A stretch of DNA of 64,000 bases from positions 62,001-126,000 of the forward strand of contig CAJLMA010000005.1 of NCBI GenBank assembly GCA_905207705.1. Direction: 5' to 3'. Below the pieces are notes generated by a model. It was not told where the DNA came from, ran no database searches, and worked only from the letters and a program-made list of their open reading frames with translations. How positions within the stretch are numbered: the first letter of the stretch is position 1; each line of letters starts with the position of its first letter. Position numbers and translations under genes: made by a program. Source of the stretch: an uncultured Prevotellaceae bacterium (GTDB taxonomy: Bacteria > Bacteroidota > Bacteroidia > Bacteroidales > Muribaculaceae). Positions 43,641-52,902 of this stretch are shown piece by piece.

Positions 43641-44096
43641 ATGAGTCTTAAGTTACAAAAATATTGTCCTGCCGTTTTTATGCTGTTGATTCTTACAGTC
43701 GCGATACAGGCTTCGGCTCAAATAAAACGTGTATCGACGGTCAATCCCATGTCGGGAGGCAACTCTTCTTATGATGGCATATATGATTATGACAATGTAG
43801 ACATAAAGCCTCAATTCCCGGGAGGTGAATGCGATTTGTTCAATTTCATAAACGAGACGCGGGAATATCCCTATGAAGCTTACAAGAAAAAAATCGAAGG
43901 GCGTGTGTTGTGCACGTTTGTCGTCAACTCGGATGGCAGCATCTCCAACATCGACATTGTGCGAGGCACATCCAACGAGCAGCTTAACCGCGAGGCGATG
44001 AGGGTGATAAGTGTCATGCCAAAGTGGGAAGCAGGCAAAATAGATGGCAAAGTGGTGCGTGTGCGTTGTTTCCTGCCCATAGCATTCAGGCTTTGA
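43641..44096 (+). CDS. Small secreted TonB C-terminal-domain protein
   Basis: 151 residues. Residues 1-27 form a signal-peptide-like leader ending ASAQ. The C-terminal part (about 60-151) is a TonB carboxy-terminal domain: IEGRVLCTFVVNSDGSISNIDIVRG, NREAMRVISVMPKWEAGKIDG and RVRCFLPIAFRL. In TonB this domain contacts TonB boxes of outer-membrane receptors. Here there is no Pro-rich spacer, and the leader looks cleavable rather than a membrane anchor, so it may be a free periplasmic adaptor. It has its own promoter and terminator. Alternatively the leader is retained as an anchor. Confidence 0.8.
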   Translation: MSLKLQKYCPAVFMLLILTVAIQASAQIKRVSTVNPMSGGNSSYDGIYDYDNVDIKPQFPGGECDLFNFINETREYPYEAYKKKIEGRVLCTFVVNSDGSISNIDIVRGTSNEQLNREAMRVISVMPKWEAGKIDGKVVRVRCFLPIAFRL

Positions 44097-44143
44097 TAAA
44101 TAAAAAGAATCCCCTGTAAAGGGCTTGTTTTTGGTTATAGTTC

Positions 44144-44174
44144 GATTCCCTTGGATCCCCGAGGGAATCTTTTT
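44144..44174 (+). terminator. Terminator after the TonB-domain gene
   Basis: GATTCCCT (44144-44151) pairs with AGGGAATC (44162-44169), loop of 10, followed by five T. Confidence 0.8.
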
Positions 44175-44211
44175 ATGGATAAGAAGGAGTAGCAATATTG
44201 AGATTTCCGAT

Positions 44212-45654
44212 ATGGAAACAGATGTGAGAGTGTTGAATTTTGCCCATAAGATGCTTGAACAAGTTGATTATGAGCCCACAGGCGAGCAGATGGAGCTGAT
44301 TGCCGGTTTTGCACGTTTTTGTATCGGAGGGAACGACGGCATGTTGTTTCTGTTGAACGGGTACGCAGGTACGGGAAAGACATCTCTCACGGGTGCGCTG
44401 GTAAAAACGCTGACGGCTTTCGGCATAAAATCTATGTTGCTTGCTCCCACAGGACGTGCGGCAAAGGTGTTCTCTGAGTATGCAGGACATCCGGCCTATA
44501 CTATCCATCGCAAGATTTACCGCCAACGCAGTTACGGGGCTGAGGGTACCGGGAGCTTCGTGATAGCCGAGAATAAACATGCCGATACCATATTTATCGT
44601 TGACGAGGCTTCTATGATAGCCAACGGACAGGCCGAAAATCAGATATTTGGCACAGGCCGGTTGCTTGACGACTTGGTCCACTACGTTTATAGCGGAGTG
44701 GGGTGCCGGCTCATATTGCTTGGCGACAAAGCTCAGTTGCCTCCTGTCGGGCTTGACGAGAGTCCGGCTCTTGATGCCAAGGAGTTGGCCGGGTACGGGC
44801 TGAAAGTTATCGACTTCAATTTGCGCTCGGTAGCCCGTCAGCGTGCAGGGTCGGGAATCCTTGAAAATGCCACGTTGTTGCGCCGGGCTATAGAAGATTT
44901 TGCAAGTGGGCGTTCGGGCACGCTGGAGCCTCCGGTGCTGCATTTGTCGGGATATGACGACATCACGGCTCTTTCAAGTGAATACATGGTAGATGAGATA
45001 AGCGACAGCTACGATCGCAACGGCATAAAAGGGGTGACGGTAATAACGCGCTCCAACAAGCGTGCTGCAATGTTCAACATGGGGATACGTAACAGCATCC
45101 TGTATCGTGAGGATGAGCTGGTGTCGGGCGATTTGTTGCTTGTGGCAAAGAACAATTACCTATGGAGCGAGGGGTATGACGGGCTTGATTTCATAGCCAA
45201 TGGCGAAGTGGCTCGCGTGGCGAGGGTGCGTGGCGAGGTAGAGGAACGTTACGGGTTACGTTTCGCTACTCTCGAACTTGAATTGCCCGACCATGAAATA
45301 GAGCTTGAAGCCAAGGTGGTGCTTGACGCGCTGTTCAGCGAATCGGCCGCGCTGACTCGGGAGCAGGTGGAACGAATGTACATGTCGGTGATGTCGGAAT
45401 TGTCGGGAGACAAGCGTTCGCGTTACCGTGCCTTGAAGAAGAATCCGTACTTTAATGCCTTGCAGGTGAAATATGGCTATGCCGTGACGTGCCACAAGGC
45501 GCAAGGCGGACAGTGGAACGACGTGTTTGTCGACATGGGAGCCATCCCCGAGGATGCCTTGTCGGGAATCCAGTTTTATTGTTGGTTATACACGGCGTTG
45601 ACCCGTGCACGCAGCCACGTCTATCTAATCAACTCGCCGTTGCGGTCGGAGTAA
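44212..45654 (+). CDS. RecD/PIF1-like superfamily 1 DNA helicase
   Basis: 480 residues. Walker A GYAGTGKTSLTGALVK near residue 46, Walker B IFIVDEASMIANG, motif III ILLGDKAQLPPVG, and a UvrD-like C-terminal motif AVTCHKAQGGQWNDV ending ALTRARSHVYLINSP. This is the RecD2/Dda-type helicase layout found in one copy in most Bacteroidales. A conserved helix-rich N-terminus (NFAHKMLEQVDYEPTGEQMEL) precedes it. The start at 44212 is chosen because upstream in-frame sequence runs through the terminator hairpin of the previous gene. Likely role: 5'-3' unwinding in repair or recombination. Confidence 0.87.
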   Translation: METDVRVLNFAHKMLEQVDYEPTGEQMELIAGFARFCIGGNDGMLFLLNGYAGTGKTSLTGALVKTLTAFGIKSMLLAPTGRAAKVFSEYAGHPAYTIHRKIYRQRSYGAEGTGSFVIAENKHADTIFIVDEASMIANGQAENQIFGTGRLLDDLVHYVYSGVGCRLILLGDKAQLPPVGLDESPALDAKELAGYGLKVIDFNLRSVARQRAGSGILENATLLRRAIEDFASGRSGTLEPPVLHLSGYDDITALSSEYMVDEISDSYDRNGIKGVTVITRSNKRAAMFNMGIRNSILYREDELVSGDLLLVAKNNYLWSEGYDGLDFIANGEVARVARVRGEVEERYGLRFATLELELPDHEIELEAKVVLDALFSESAALTREQVERMYMSVMSELSGDKRSRYRALKKNPYFNALQVKYGYAVTCHKAQGGQWNDVFVDMGAIPEDALSGIQFYCWLYTALTRARSHVYLINSPLRSE

Positions 45655-45691
45655 TTCGGAACGATGTTAAGTCTTTTTAACGTATAAGCGA

Positions 45692-45722
45692 TTGTTTTTA
45701 TACGGTATTAATGATATTTTTG
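45692..45722 (+). promoter_or_regulatory. Promoter of the RHS toxin-like operon
   Basis: TTG 45692-45694, 20-base spacer, TATTTTTG 45715-45722. Predicted start near 45729, 25 nt before the ATG at 45754. No terminator is visible between this promoter and the end of the lipoprotein array, so the whole 45754-55387 set could be one long transcript. Confidence 0.72.
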
Positions 45723-45753
45723 GAAAAAATTAAATTGTGAAAAAACCAAAACC

Positions 45754-46170
45754 ATGAGATTAACGTTTTTAATTGGAATTTTGTTGGTTGTTGCATTCCC
45801 CTTTTCAGCCAAGAAATGGAGTTTTAAGTATGATGCGTCGGGCAATGTGATTTCCCGGACGATTGTACTTGGTAAAAATGTCGTGCAAGCCGATGCGAGA
45901 AGTCAAGATGATGATTTTTTTGAAGAAAAGGTAGGCAAGGCACAGGTGAAGATATACCCAAATCCTGTAGAATCGATTTTAACCGTTAATATTACGGGGA
46001 ATGTCGAGGGTTCTTGCCAATTGTATGGCGTATCCGGTATCTTGCTTGGAGAATTTCCTATTCAGGAAAATATAGTGGAGATTGACATGGGTAGTTTTGT
46101 CCCGGGAGATTATGTGCTTCATGTTGTTATTGGAGATGAAACGAGCGTGTGGAAAATAATCAAGAAGTAA
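45754..46170 (+). CDS. Mini secreted protein: one YD repeat plus T9SS sorting domain
   Basis: 138 residues. It has a signal peptide (MRLTFLIGILLVVAFPFSA, about 19 residues), a single RHS/YD-repeat unit (KWSFKYDASGNVISRTIVL), an acidic linker (ARSQDDDFFEEKVGK) and a T9SS type A sorting domain from about residue 66 (VKIYPNPVESILTVNITG to YVLHVVIGDETSVWKIIKK). It is therefore a T9SS cargo of minimal size. It comes first in the operon, 17 bases before the start codon of the giant RHS protein, which has no sorting domain of its own. A carrier or anchor for the RHS protein is one possible reading. Confidence 0.82.
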   Translation: MRLTFLIGILLVVAFPFSAKKWSFKYDASGNVISRTIVLGKNVVQADARSQDDDFFEEKVGKAQVKIYPNPVESILTVNITGNVEGSCQLYGVSGILLGEFPIQENIVEIDMGSFVPGDYVLHVVIGDETSVWKIIKK

Positions 46171-46187
46171 CCTTAAAACATAGTTCC

Positions 46188-49100
46188 ATGAAAAGAATCG
46201 TATTAACGTGTTTATGCCTCGCTTGTGTGGTTCTGGCTCATGCCCTTGAAAGTGTTCCGAGAATTTCAACCGATAGCGTGGAAGTGAGCATTGAAATAAC
46301 TGCCGAAGGCGACACTATTTATAATTACAAATATTTGCCATTTGATTATGGAGAAATATTAGGTATTCAGAATCCTGTTGACAGTTCCGAAGAGCCGGAA
46401 ACAGTCGGGCCTTCCAAGGCTCAAGCCGTGGTTGTTGTCGACAAGACCAAGCATGTCGGGAAAATAGAATATTTTGAAAGTTTCGGTGCAGCCGGGAACA
46501 AAATGTATTCGGTTCCGATAAAAACGGCAAGTGTAAGCAGCAAAGCCCCGGAGGTGGCAATAAGTTATAATAGTAACAGTCAGAACGGCATGGCCGGATA
46601 TGCGTGGGACATATCGGGATTGTCTTCGATTTGTGCAGCCGATAAGAACATTTATTATGACGGTGTAACTTCTGCAATAGATTTGTCGGTGGCCGACGGA
46701 TGCGCATACATTCTTGACGGGATGCGACTTGTCAAGAACATTGACGACTTGAAAGATGAGTACCAATATGAAACGGTTCAAGGTTTCATTAAGGTAAAGA
46801 AACACTTGAATAATGGCCGGGTAGCTTATTTCACAGCCAAATATCCCGATGGGTCGACTGCGATTTTCGGTTTTACCGATAACTATGAGAATCAACTTAT
46901 TTATCCCGTTACCGAGATTGTGGATTTCCGTGGGTATGCCACTACGTTTGAATATTTGGAATCGGGCAATAATTATTATATTTCAAAGATAAAATATGGG
47001 GCATTGAAAGGCTCTCAACCGTTGGCAGAGATTCATTTTTCTTATTCCGACCGAGAGGATTGTGTCGTAATTTATTCGGCGGGGAAAAAAATTGTCAATG
47101 ACAAATTGCTGAAACAGGTAGTGTCTTATAGCATGTGCAATGGTGCGTTGCAGGAGCTTAGGACTTACAAATTGACTCATAGCTTCGTGGAAAATGTAAA
47201 CCGTCTGGTAGAGATAGGGTGCAGCGTAGGTTCTTCAAGCCTTAATCCATTGAAGTTTTCTTACGAATATTACAACGGTACTGAAAAGAGGGAGATGAAA
47301 CACGCCTCTTCATTGTCGTTGGTACAATATTTTGACGATGACCCTGTGATGATGAGAGGAAAGATGCGTGCCGGTTCTTTTTCGGACGGATTGATAATGT
47401 TCCCCGGGAAATTCAGCATATATGGAGTTGTCAGAGAGAGGGTTAATGCGAGGGGACAAGTATTGGGCTATGAGTTTGGAAGCAAATTCCCCGAATTGCA
47501 AGAAATAATAGTAGCTCCCGATGTCGTGGGTTATAGTGATGTATTGTCAATCTTGGCAGGGAAAGGATTCCAGTCGGTGGCCCCGGTTGATGTCAATGGA
47601 GACGGGATTGATGAGATAGTGAGGGTTAATTTTGGCGATATCGACGAGTCGGCATCCGAGGTCGAATTAAAGTTTGTAATTTATTATTATAATAACGGGA
47701 CTCTTTTTTATGAGAATATGGCCTCGGTCAAGGTCGACGGGGTCTTGCCCGAAGAGGACGGCATTTTGCTAAGCCCGATGTCGAGGACTTATTTCTATGG
47801 CGATTTCTTGGGCTTGGGCAAAATTCAGTTGCTGACCGTCACGCATAATGAGAGTCCCAGTGGTAATGCAAGAAAGTCGACTTATGCGTTGATAGATTTG
47901 GATGAATGCAAAGTCGTCGGTGAAGGTGAATTTTTCGGAATCTCTATTGAGGAGGGTAGTGAAATATATCCTGTCGACTTTAACGGCGACGGGCGTGACG
48001 AACTATGCCACGCTTCGGGCAACTGCATGAAGATGTACGAAATAAGCGCGTCGGGTTATAAAGAGATTCTTTCGGATTACGACATCAAGACTCCCGGACA
48101 TGAGTGTTTTTGGGCAGATATCAATGGCGATGGCAATAACGATTATATTATACCTCCAAAATATTCATATCAAACATATAAGGACGTTTATGTCCCAATA
48201 TGGTCTCCCGAAACGTGTCCTTATTGCGGAAAGGACGAGCCGGTCATCGATAAGGAATCTGATAAATGCCGGTATTGCGGCAGGGTGCTTAGGTATAAAG
48301 AACCCATATATTGCAGGATATGTGGCAAGGGATTGGTTGATGAGCTTTTGTCAACGCCACAATGTCCCGACCATGGCATTAGCATTAGGAAAAATGTCTT
48401 GTATAGCGAAGTAGACAACGGCAATGAATGGAATATATATTTATCGACCGGCAAAGGTTTCGTAAAGGAGACACAGCAAATTGTAAAAAACATGCGTGAT
48501 GAAAATTATCTCATGATAGACATGGATAATGACAATTGCGCTGAATTGGTTCATACGTCAGGGTTTACGGTTACTGCATATAAAAATGTCGATGGCGTGA
48601 TTCAGCCGGGACAAAGTGTCAGTGCCTCCATCCCTAATGGATTGAAACTTGTGCCGATGCGGACTGACGGATATAGCATTTCAAGCAATTTCCTTGCTTT
48701 GGATGGTGCCGAGGTTAATAGTTACGTATATTCGCATGATGCTCGTGCCGGAAACTTGTTGACCGGTTTCACCGACAGTTACGGGCTTGTTCACAACAAC
48801 AAATATTTCCTTATGACATCCGATGGCAATTACTTGTATGAGTCAATCTCGGGTGATTTCCCATATTATGCATTCATGGCTCCGATATATTTGTTGGAAA
48901 ATGAAACGGTTGTCATGAATGGAGTTACCGTCAAGAACACCGGCTATGCCTATTATGGAGCCGTGGCTCACAGACAAGGTCTTGGATTCTGCGGATTTAG
49001 GAGAATAAGGTCAAATGATGCAATTAAGCGAAAGCCTAATGACGTGGTCTACGACCCGTATATGTTCGGGCTTAAAGTGGAAGAAGAGAACAACGAGGAA

Positions 49101-52100
49101 AAATCGACATACGAATACGAGCGTAACGAGTCTTCTAATAAGAAATGCAATCCGCGGTTGGTCAAGGTTTCTACTCATGACAAGTTAAATGGGCTTGACA
49201 GGGTGAAGTCTTACAAATATGATTCTTTCAACAATGTCACGCAGGAAAGTTACAATCCGGGTGATGCGGCATTAAGCACCGTTACCGATATTTCTTATAG
49301 AAACATTTGCACGTCATCGCACTATTTTACAGGAATGGTAGTAACCAAGAGCGTGAAGAAAACCAATTCGGGCATGTCTTGGATCGAGAGGGAGTTGTAT
49401 AGCTATGATGATAATAGCCTGCTGCCGTTGTCGTGCATATTATATGTCGGCGAGAATGGCAATGTCAAGGAAAAAGAAACGAGGTGGACTTATAATTCAT
49501 TCGGACTTAGGACTTCTGAGAAAGAAGCCCCGCGTAACCTCACTAATTTTATAGGCAAGACATTTGAGTATGATGCCGACGGCCGTTACATGACATCTGC
49601 GACCGACGAGCTTGGATTGACCACTACATATTCCCAGTATGACAAATACGGAAACTGCATCGTTGCCTATAATCACAAAGGGCAGAAGATCGAAACCGTA
49701 TATGACGACTGGGGAGAGTCGTTCAGTACCACCAATCCCGATGGAACTGTGAAAAGCGAGAAATATGGATGGGCTCATAGGGATGTAGGTGTATATTTCA
49801 AGGAAAAGAAAGAAACCGGGAAATATAACAAGTCGGTTTACTATGATGCAATGGACAATGAGGTTCTTTATTTTGAAGAAACTTATAATGACGAGTACCT
49901 CAGCATGAACAAGGAGTATGACGCTGCCGGCAGGCTTGTGAGGGTGTCGCAGCCATATTTTGGTGGTTTCCCTCTATATTGGAATGAATATACCTATGAT
50001 GAGCATGACCGTCCGTTGACGCTTACCATGGCTTCGGGTAGGTCTACCCAATGGCAATATGGCCCATGTATGGAATCTGTTACCAAGGAGGGAATAAATA
50101 CTACGACCTATTTCAATGCCAATAATGAGGCGATAAAGGTGACTGACCCGGGTGGTACGATAAATTACACGTTGCGTCCCGACGGACAATTGACCGAAGT
50201 TGATGTAAACGGCGTGGTTACAAAATTTGAATACGACACTTATGGTAATCGCACGGCGATAGTCGACCCAAATGCCGGCAGGCTGGAGTTCTCGGAGTAT
50301 TATGAGGGTGATGTTTTCGTCAAGACATCGACCGACGCCCGTGGCAAAGAGACCGTGGAACGGTATGACCGTTTAGGCCGCGTGACATCGGTGTCGCGCC
50401 CCGAGTTCAACACGACTTATGTTTACAACGAATACGGGCTGTTGAAAGAGGAAAATTCCGACAACGGCACATCGATTACCACGAGTTATGATAATTTCGA
50501 CCGGTTGAGGATGGTAAAGCGGACTGTAGTCGATAAAACTACCAACTCCACGGTGACTTTCTCAACGCAATATAGCTGGGAGAACGGAAACATTGTTTCT
50601 AAGAGGTATTTTATTAATGGCCCGGCGATAGGAGCGGAATATCGTACCTATTCCGACTGCCGTCTTAAGAGCATTTCATTCATGGATGCTTCAAGAAACA
50701 CCGTAAAAGTGTGGGAAGCGGTGAAAGCCAACGAGTTTGAGCAGGTTACGGAGTTGCTGTATGGCGAAAACTTAGCGCAAAAGCATGTTTACACGCCTTA
50801 CGGCTATCCTTCGCGCATTTATACTTCCGACGGGCTTCAGGATTTCGGTTATGAATTTGACCCGGCAACCGGCAATCTGTTGAGCCGTACCGACAATACA
50901 CGAAATATTGTGGAGCAATTCGGTTATGACGAGTTGAACAGGCTGGTCGATGACAATGGCAGGTTGATTTCTTATGCCCAAAATGGTAATATCCTGAGCA
51001 AGGAGGGGGTGGGGACAATAACTTATGGGAATTCTGCCAAGCCGTTCCAAGCAACAAGTATCGATGCGGTTGACGATGCAACATATAACCGTTATGAATT
51101 GTTGTCGCAATATAATTCTTTCAACTTGCCTGTGTTTTATGAATGCTACAATGATGTGGTGATGTTTGATTACAATTCAAGGCACGAGAAGGTTAAGAAT
51201 GAATATCATCACACGGCCTTGCATTACATGACTACCTATTATCTTGACATTCTTGATTATGAGCGGTATTTCTATCCGTCATCTAAGACAGTGCAAAGGC
51301 TCTACATAGGTGGTGACAGGTACACGGCTCCGGCTGTGTGCGTATGTGAAGATGATGTGTGGATCATGTATTACATCTTGCGTGACTACCTTGGCAGCAT
51401 CACGCACATTGTCAGGGCCGACGGGGAATTGAAGCAGGAATTGAGCTATGACGCGTGGGGCAATCTGCGCGACCCGGAGACCCATGAGGTTTATAAGCCA
51501 GAAGAGCAGCCCGAGTTGTTCCTGCGTCGCGGCTATACTGGGCATGAGCATCTGCAATGGTTCAACTTGATTAACATGAACGGTCGCGTCTATGACCCGG
51601 TGCTAAGCCGTTTCTTGAATCCCGACCCTGTAATCCAGAAGCATGACTTCACACAGAATTTCAACCGCTATTCCTATTGCTTGAACAATCCGTTCAAATA
51701 CAAGGATCCAAGTGGAAAATTTATAATTTCATCCTTCTTTTGGGGATTTGTGAGAGCACTATTCAAAGGAGAAAATGTGCTTAAAGGCGGATTTAATGCC
51801 GTGTTAAATTCATTAAAAATTTACGCAGGATTATTCATTCCAGATAAGAAAAAGGACTTTTTCGGCAAAGCGCTTGATTTGGTTTCTCGTTTTACTTGGG
51901 AACTACCACAGACTTTTGTGGGATATATATTTTCTCAATTTAGAAATGTGTATGTCTCAGTTGATGTGAGGTTTTATGGTGGAGCCACGTTTGTCATAAG
52001 TTATAACAAACGACAAGGTGTTACCATAGGGAATTATATAAACATTTATGATAATGAAGACGGAGCGAGAGAGAAGAATAAAGACTTTAATCCTAAGGGG

Positions 52101-52346
52101 AGATACTTGTATATGCACGAGTATGGGCATTACTTGCAAAGCAAGCTCTATGGCCCATCTTATCTGTTTGTCATAGGCTTGCCAAGCCTTTCCTCAGCAT
52201 TATTTAGTGATCATCATAAATACAGGTGGTATGAGATGAATGCGAATTGGAGAGGTATGGAATATTTTGGCATAGATAGAGAAACATGGGAAGCAAATGA
52301 TCCTTTAAATAAATATCCATTAGAAGATGAAAGAAATAATAAATGA
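46188..52346 (+). CDS. Giant secreted RHS/SpvB-type protein with HEYGH metallopeptidase-like C-terminus
   Basis: 2052 residues from the ATG at 46188, which opens a signal peptide (MKRIVLTCLCLACVVLAHAL). In order: an SpvB/TcB-like N-terminal segment (SVPIKTASVSSKAPEVAISY, GYAWDISGLSSI); FG-GAP-like Ca-binding repeats near 468 (VDVNGDGIDEI), 598 (VDFNGDGRDEL) and 644 (ADINGDGNNDY); two zinc-ribbon pairs at 677-735 (CPYC, CRYC, CRIC, CPDHG); about 800 residues of YD/RHS repeats; an RHS core ending GRVYDPVLSRFLNPDP and KDPSGKF near 1839; then a variable domain of about 210 residues. That domain has HEYGH (His1977, Glu1978, His1981) and a downstream Glu2016 in YEMNANW, a zinc metallopeptidase pattern. 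No T9SS domain. A polymorphic toxin is likely; its target is unknown. Confidence 0.85.
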   Translation: MKRIVLTCLCLACVVLAHALESVPRISTDSVEVSIEITAEGDTIYNYKYLPFDYGEILGIQNPVDSSEEPETVGPSKAQAVVVVDKTKHVGKIEYFESFGAAGNKMYSVPIKTASVSSKAPEVAISYNSNSQNGMAGYAWDISGLSSICAADKNIYYDGVTSAIDLSVADGCAYILDGMRLVKNIDDLKDEYQYETVQGFIKVKKHLNNGRVAYFTAKYPDGSTAIFGFTDNYENQLIYPVTEIVDFRGYATTFEYLESGNNYYISKIKYGALKGSQPLAEIHFSYSDREDCVVIYSAGKKIVNDKLLKQVVSYSMCNGALQELRTYKLTHSFVENVNRLVEIGCSVGSSSLNPLKFSYEYYNGTEKREMKHASSLSLVQYFDDDPVMMRGKMRAGSFSDGLIMFPGKFSIYGVVRERVNARGQVLGYEFGSKFPELQEIIVAPDVVGYSDVLSILAGKGFQSVAPVDVNGDGIDEIVRVNFGDIDESASEVELKFVIYYYNNGTLFYENMASVKVDGVLPEEDGILLSPMSRTYFYGDFLGLGKIQLLTVTHNESPSGNARKSTYALIDLDECKVVGEGEFFGISIEEGSEIYPVDFNGDGRDELCHASGNCMKMYEISASGYKEILSDYDIKTPGHECFWADINGDGNNDYIIPPKYSYQTYKDVYVPIWSPETCPYCGKDEPVIDKESDKCRYCGRVLRYKEPIYCRICGKGLVDELLSTPQCPDHGISIRKNVLYSEVDNGNEWNIYLSTGKGFVKETQQIVKNMRDENYLMIDMDNDNCAELVHTSGFTVTAYKNVDGVIQPGQSVSASIPNGLKLVPMRTDGYSISSNFLALDGAEVNSYVYSHDARAGNLLTGFTDSYGLVHNNKYFLMTSDGNYLYESISGDFPYYAFMAPIYLLENETVVMNGVTVKNTGYAYYGAVAHRQGLGFCGFRRIRSNDAIKRKPNDVVYDPYMFGLKVEEENNEEKSTYEYERNESSNKKCNPRLVKVSTHDKLNGLDRVKSYKYDSFNNVTQESYNPGDAALSTVTDISYRNICTSSHYFTGMVVTKSVKKTNSGMSWIERELYSYDDNSLLPLSCILYVGENGNVKEKETRWTYNSFGLRTSEKEAPRNLTNFIGKTFEYDADGRYMTSATDELGLTTTYSQYDKYGNCIVAYNHKGQKIETVYDDWGESFSTTNPDGTVKSEKYGWAHRDVGVYFKEKKETGKYNKSVYYDAMDNEVLYFEETYNDEYLSMNKEYDAAGRLVRVSQPYFGGFPLYWNEYTYDEHDRPLTLTMASGRSTQWQYGPCMESVTKEGINTTTYFNANNEAIKVTDPGGTINYTLRPDGQLTEVDVNGVVTKFEYDTYGNRTAIVDPNAGRLEFSEYYEGDVFVKTSTDARGKETVERYDRLGRVTSVSRPEFNTTYVYNEYGLLKEENSDNGTSITTSYDNFDRLRMVKRTVVDKTTNSTVTFSTQYSWENGNIVSKRYFINGPAIGAEYRTYSDCRLKSISFMDASRNTVKVWEAVKANEFEQVTELLYGENLAQKHVYTPYGYPSRIYTSDGLQDFGYEFDPATGNLLSRTDNTRNIVEQFGYDELNRLVDDNGRLISYAQNGNILSKEGVGTITYGNSAKPFQATSIDAVDDATYNRYELLSQYNSFNLPVFYECYNDVVMFDYNSRHEKVKNEYHHTALHYMTTYYLDILDYERYFYPSSKTVQRLYIGGDRYTAPAVCVCEDDVWIMYYILRDYLGSITHIVRADGELKQELSYDAWGNLRDPETHEVYKPEEQPELFLRRGYTGHEHLQWFNLINMNGRVYDPVLSRFLNPDPVIQKHDFTQNFNRYSYCLNNPFKYKDPSGKFIISSFFWGFVRALFKGENVLKGGFNAVLNSLKIYAGLFIPDKKKDFFGKALDLVSRFTWELPQTFVGYIFSQFRNVYVSVDVRFYGGATFVISYNKRQGVTIGNYINIYDNEDGAREKNKDFNPKGRYLYMHEYGHYLQSKLYGPSYLFVIGLPSLSSALFSDHHKYRWYEMNANWRGMEYFGIDRETWEANDPLNKYPLEDERNNK

Positions 52347-52350
52347 ATTT

Positions 52351-52902
52351 ATGGGTAAGAGAATATTAGTTTATTTATTGGCTACAGTGGCATGGTTCAT
52401 GTTTACCGCCAGTACCTGTGAAGAACTTATTGTAATGGATAGGTTTGAAGGAGGAAGATTCTTGGTCCGAAATAATACATCTGATACCCTTGTTTGGATA
52501 GAGGGGATGTCTTATCCGGACGCATTGCTGGATATTGATTGTAAATGTACTTGGCGTATAATTCCACCAAATAGACTCGTTGGAGTTACTTATGGTGTGG
52601 ATTGGATAAATTATGAAGATTTACGAACTTATTTTAGCCTGTTGCCATACGGGTACTCCACAGAGATATTCATTAGCCTTGATACGATAAAGAAATATGG
52701 GTGGGAGGATGTCGTGAAAAACAATCGCATATATCAGCGTTATGACTTATGCTATGACGATGTTGCTCCTATCCAAGCTGCCACTGTTAGTTATATAGAT
52801 AATCCTGATTGGGAGTTGTGGTTCAGCGTGCCGCCGACCGACTGCATGAAGGATGTTAAGATGTGGCCTCCTTACGGACATTACAAGGTTATCGGTCAAT
52901 AA
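52351..52902 (+). CDS. Putative immunity lipoprotein 1 of the RHS array
   Basis: 183 residues from the ATG at 52351, 4 bases after the RHS stop; an ATG at 52327 inside the RHS gene would add 8 residues. Signal/lipobox-like leader GKRILVYLLATVAWFMFTASTC with Cys23. Middle part is individual, starting after NNTSDTLVWIEGMSYPD. The C-terminal half is shared with the next two genes: FISLDTIKKYGWEDVVKNN, then RYDLCYDDVAPIQAATV and a PPTDCMKDVKMWPPYGHYK end. Position right after the toxin-like gene and predicted envelope location make immunity the leading idea; no biochemical motif is recognised. Confidence 0.7.
   Translation: MGKRILVYLLATVAWFMFTASTCEELIVMDRFEGGRFLVRNNTSDTLVWIEGMSYPDALLDIDCKCTWRIIPPNRLVGVTYGVDWINYEDLRTYFSLLPYGYSTEIFISLDTIKKYGWEDVVKNNRIYQRYDLCYDDVAPIQAATVSYIDNPDWELWFSVPPTDCMKDVKMWPPYGHYKVIGQ

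Noticed and set aside
44101..44175. tRNA gene suggested by GGTTATAGTTCGATTCCC
   Set aside because: The T-loop-like GTTCGATTC is part of an intrinsic terminator stem (44144-44169). No acceptor stem, D-arm or T-stem pairing can be built around it.
46149..46187. RHS gene start at 46149
   Set aside because: This ATG is inside the upstream T9SS gene and would place 13 non-hydrophobic residues before an otherwise clean signal peptide that begins at 46188.
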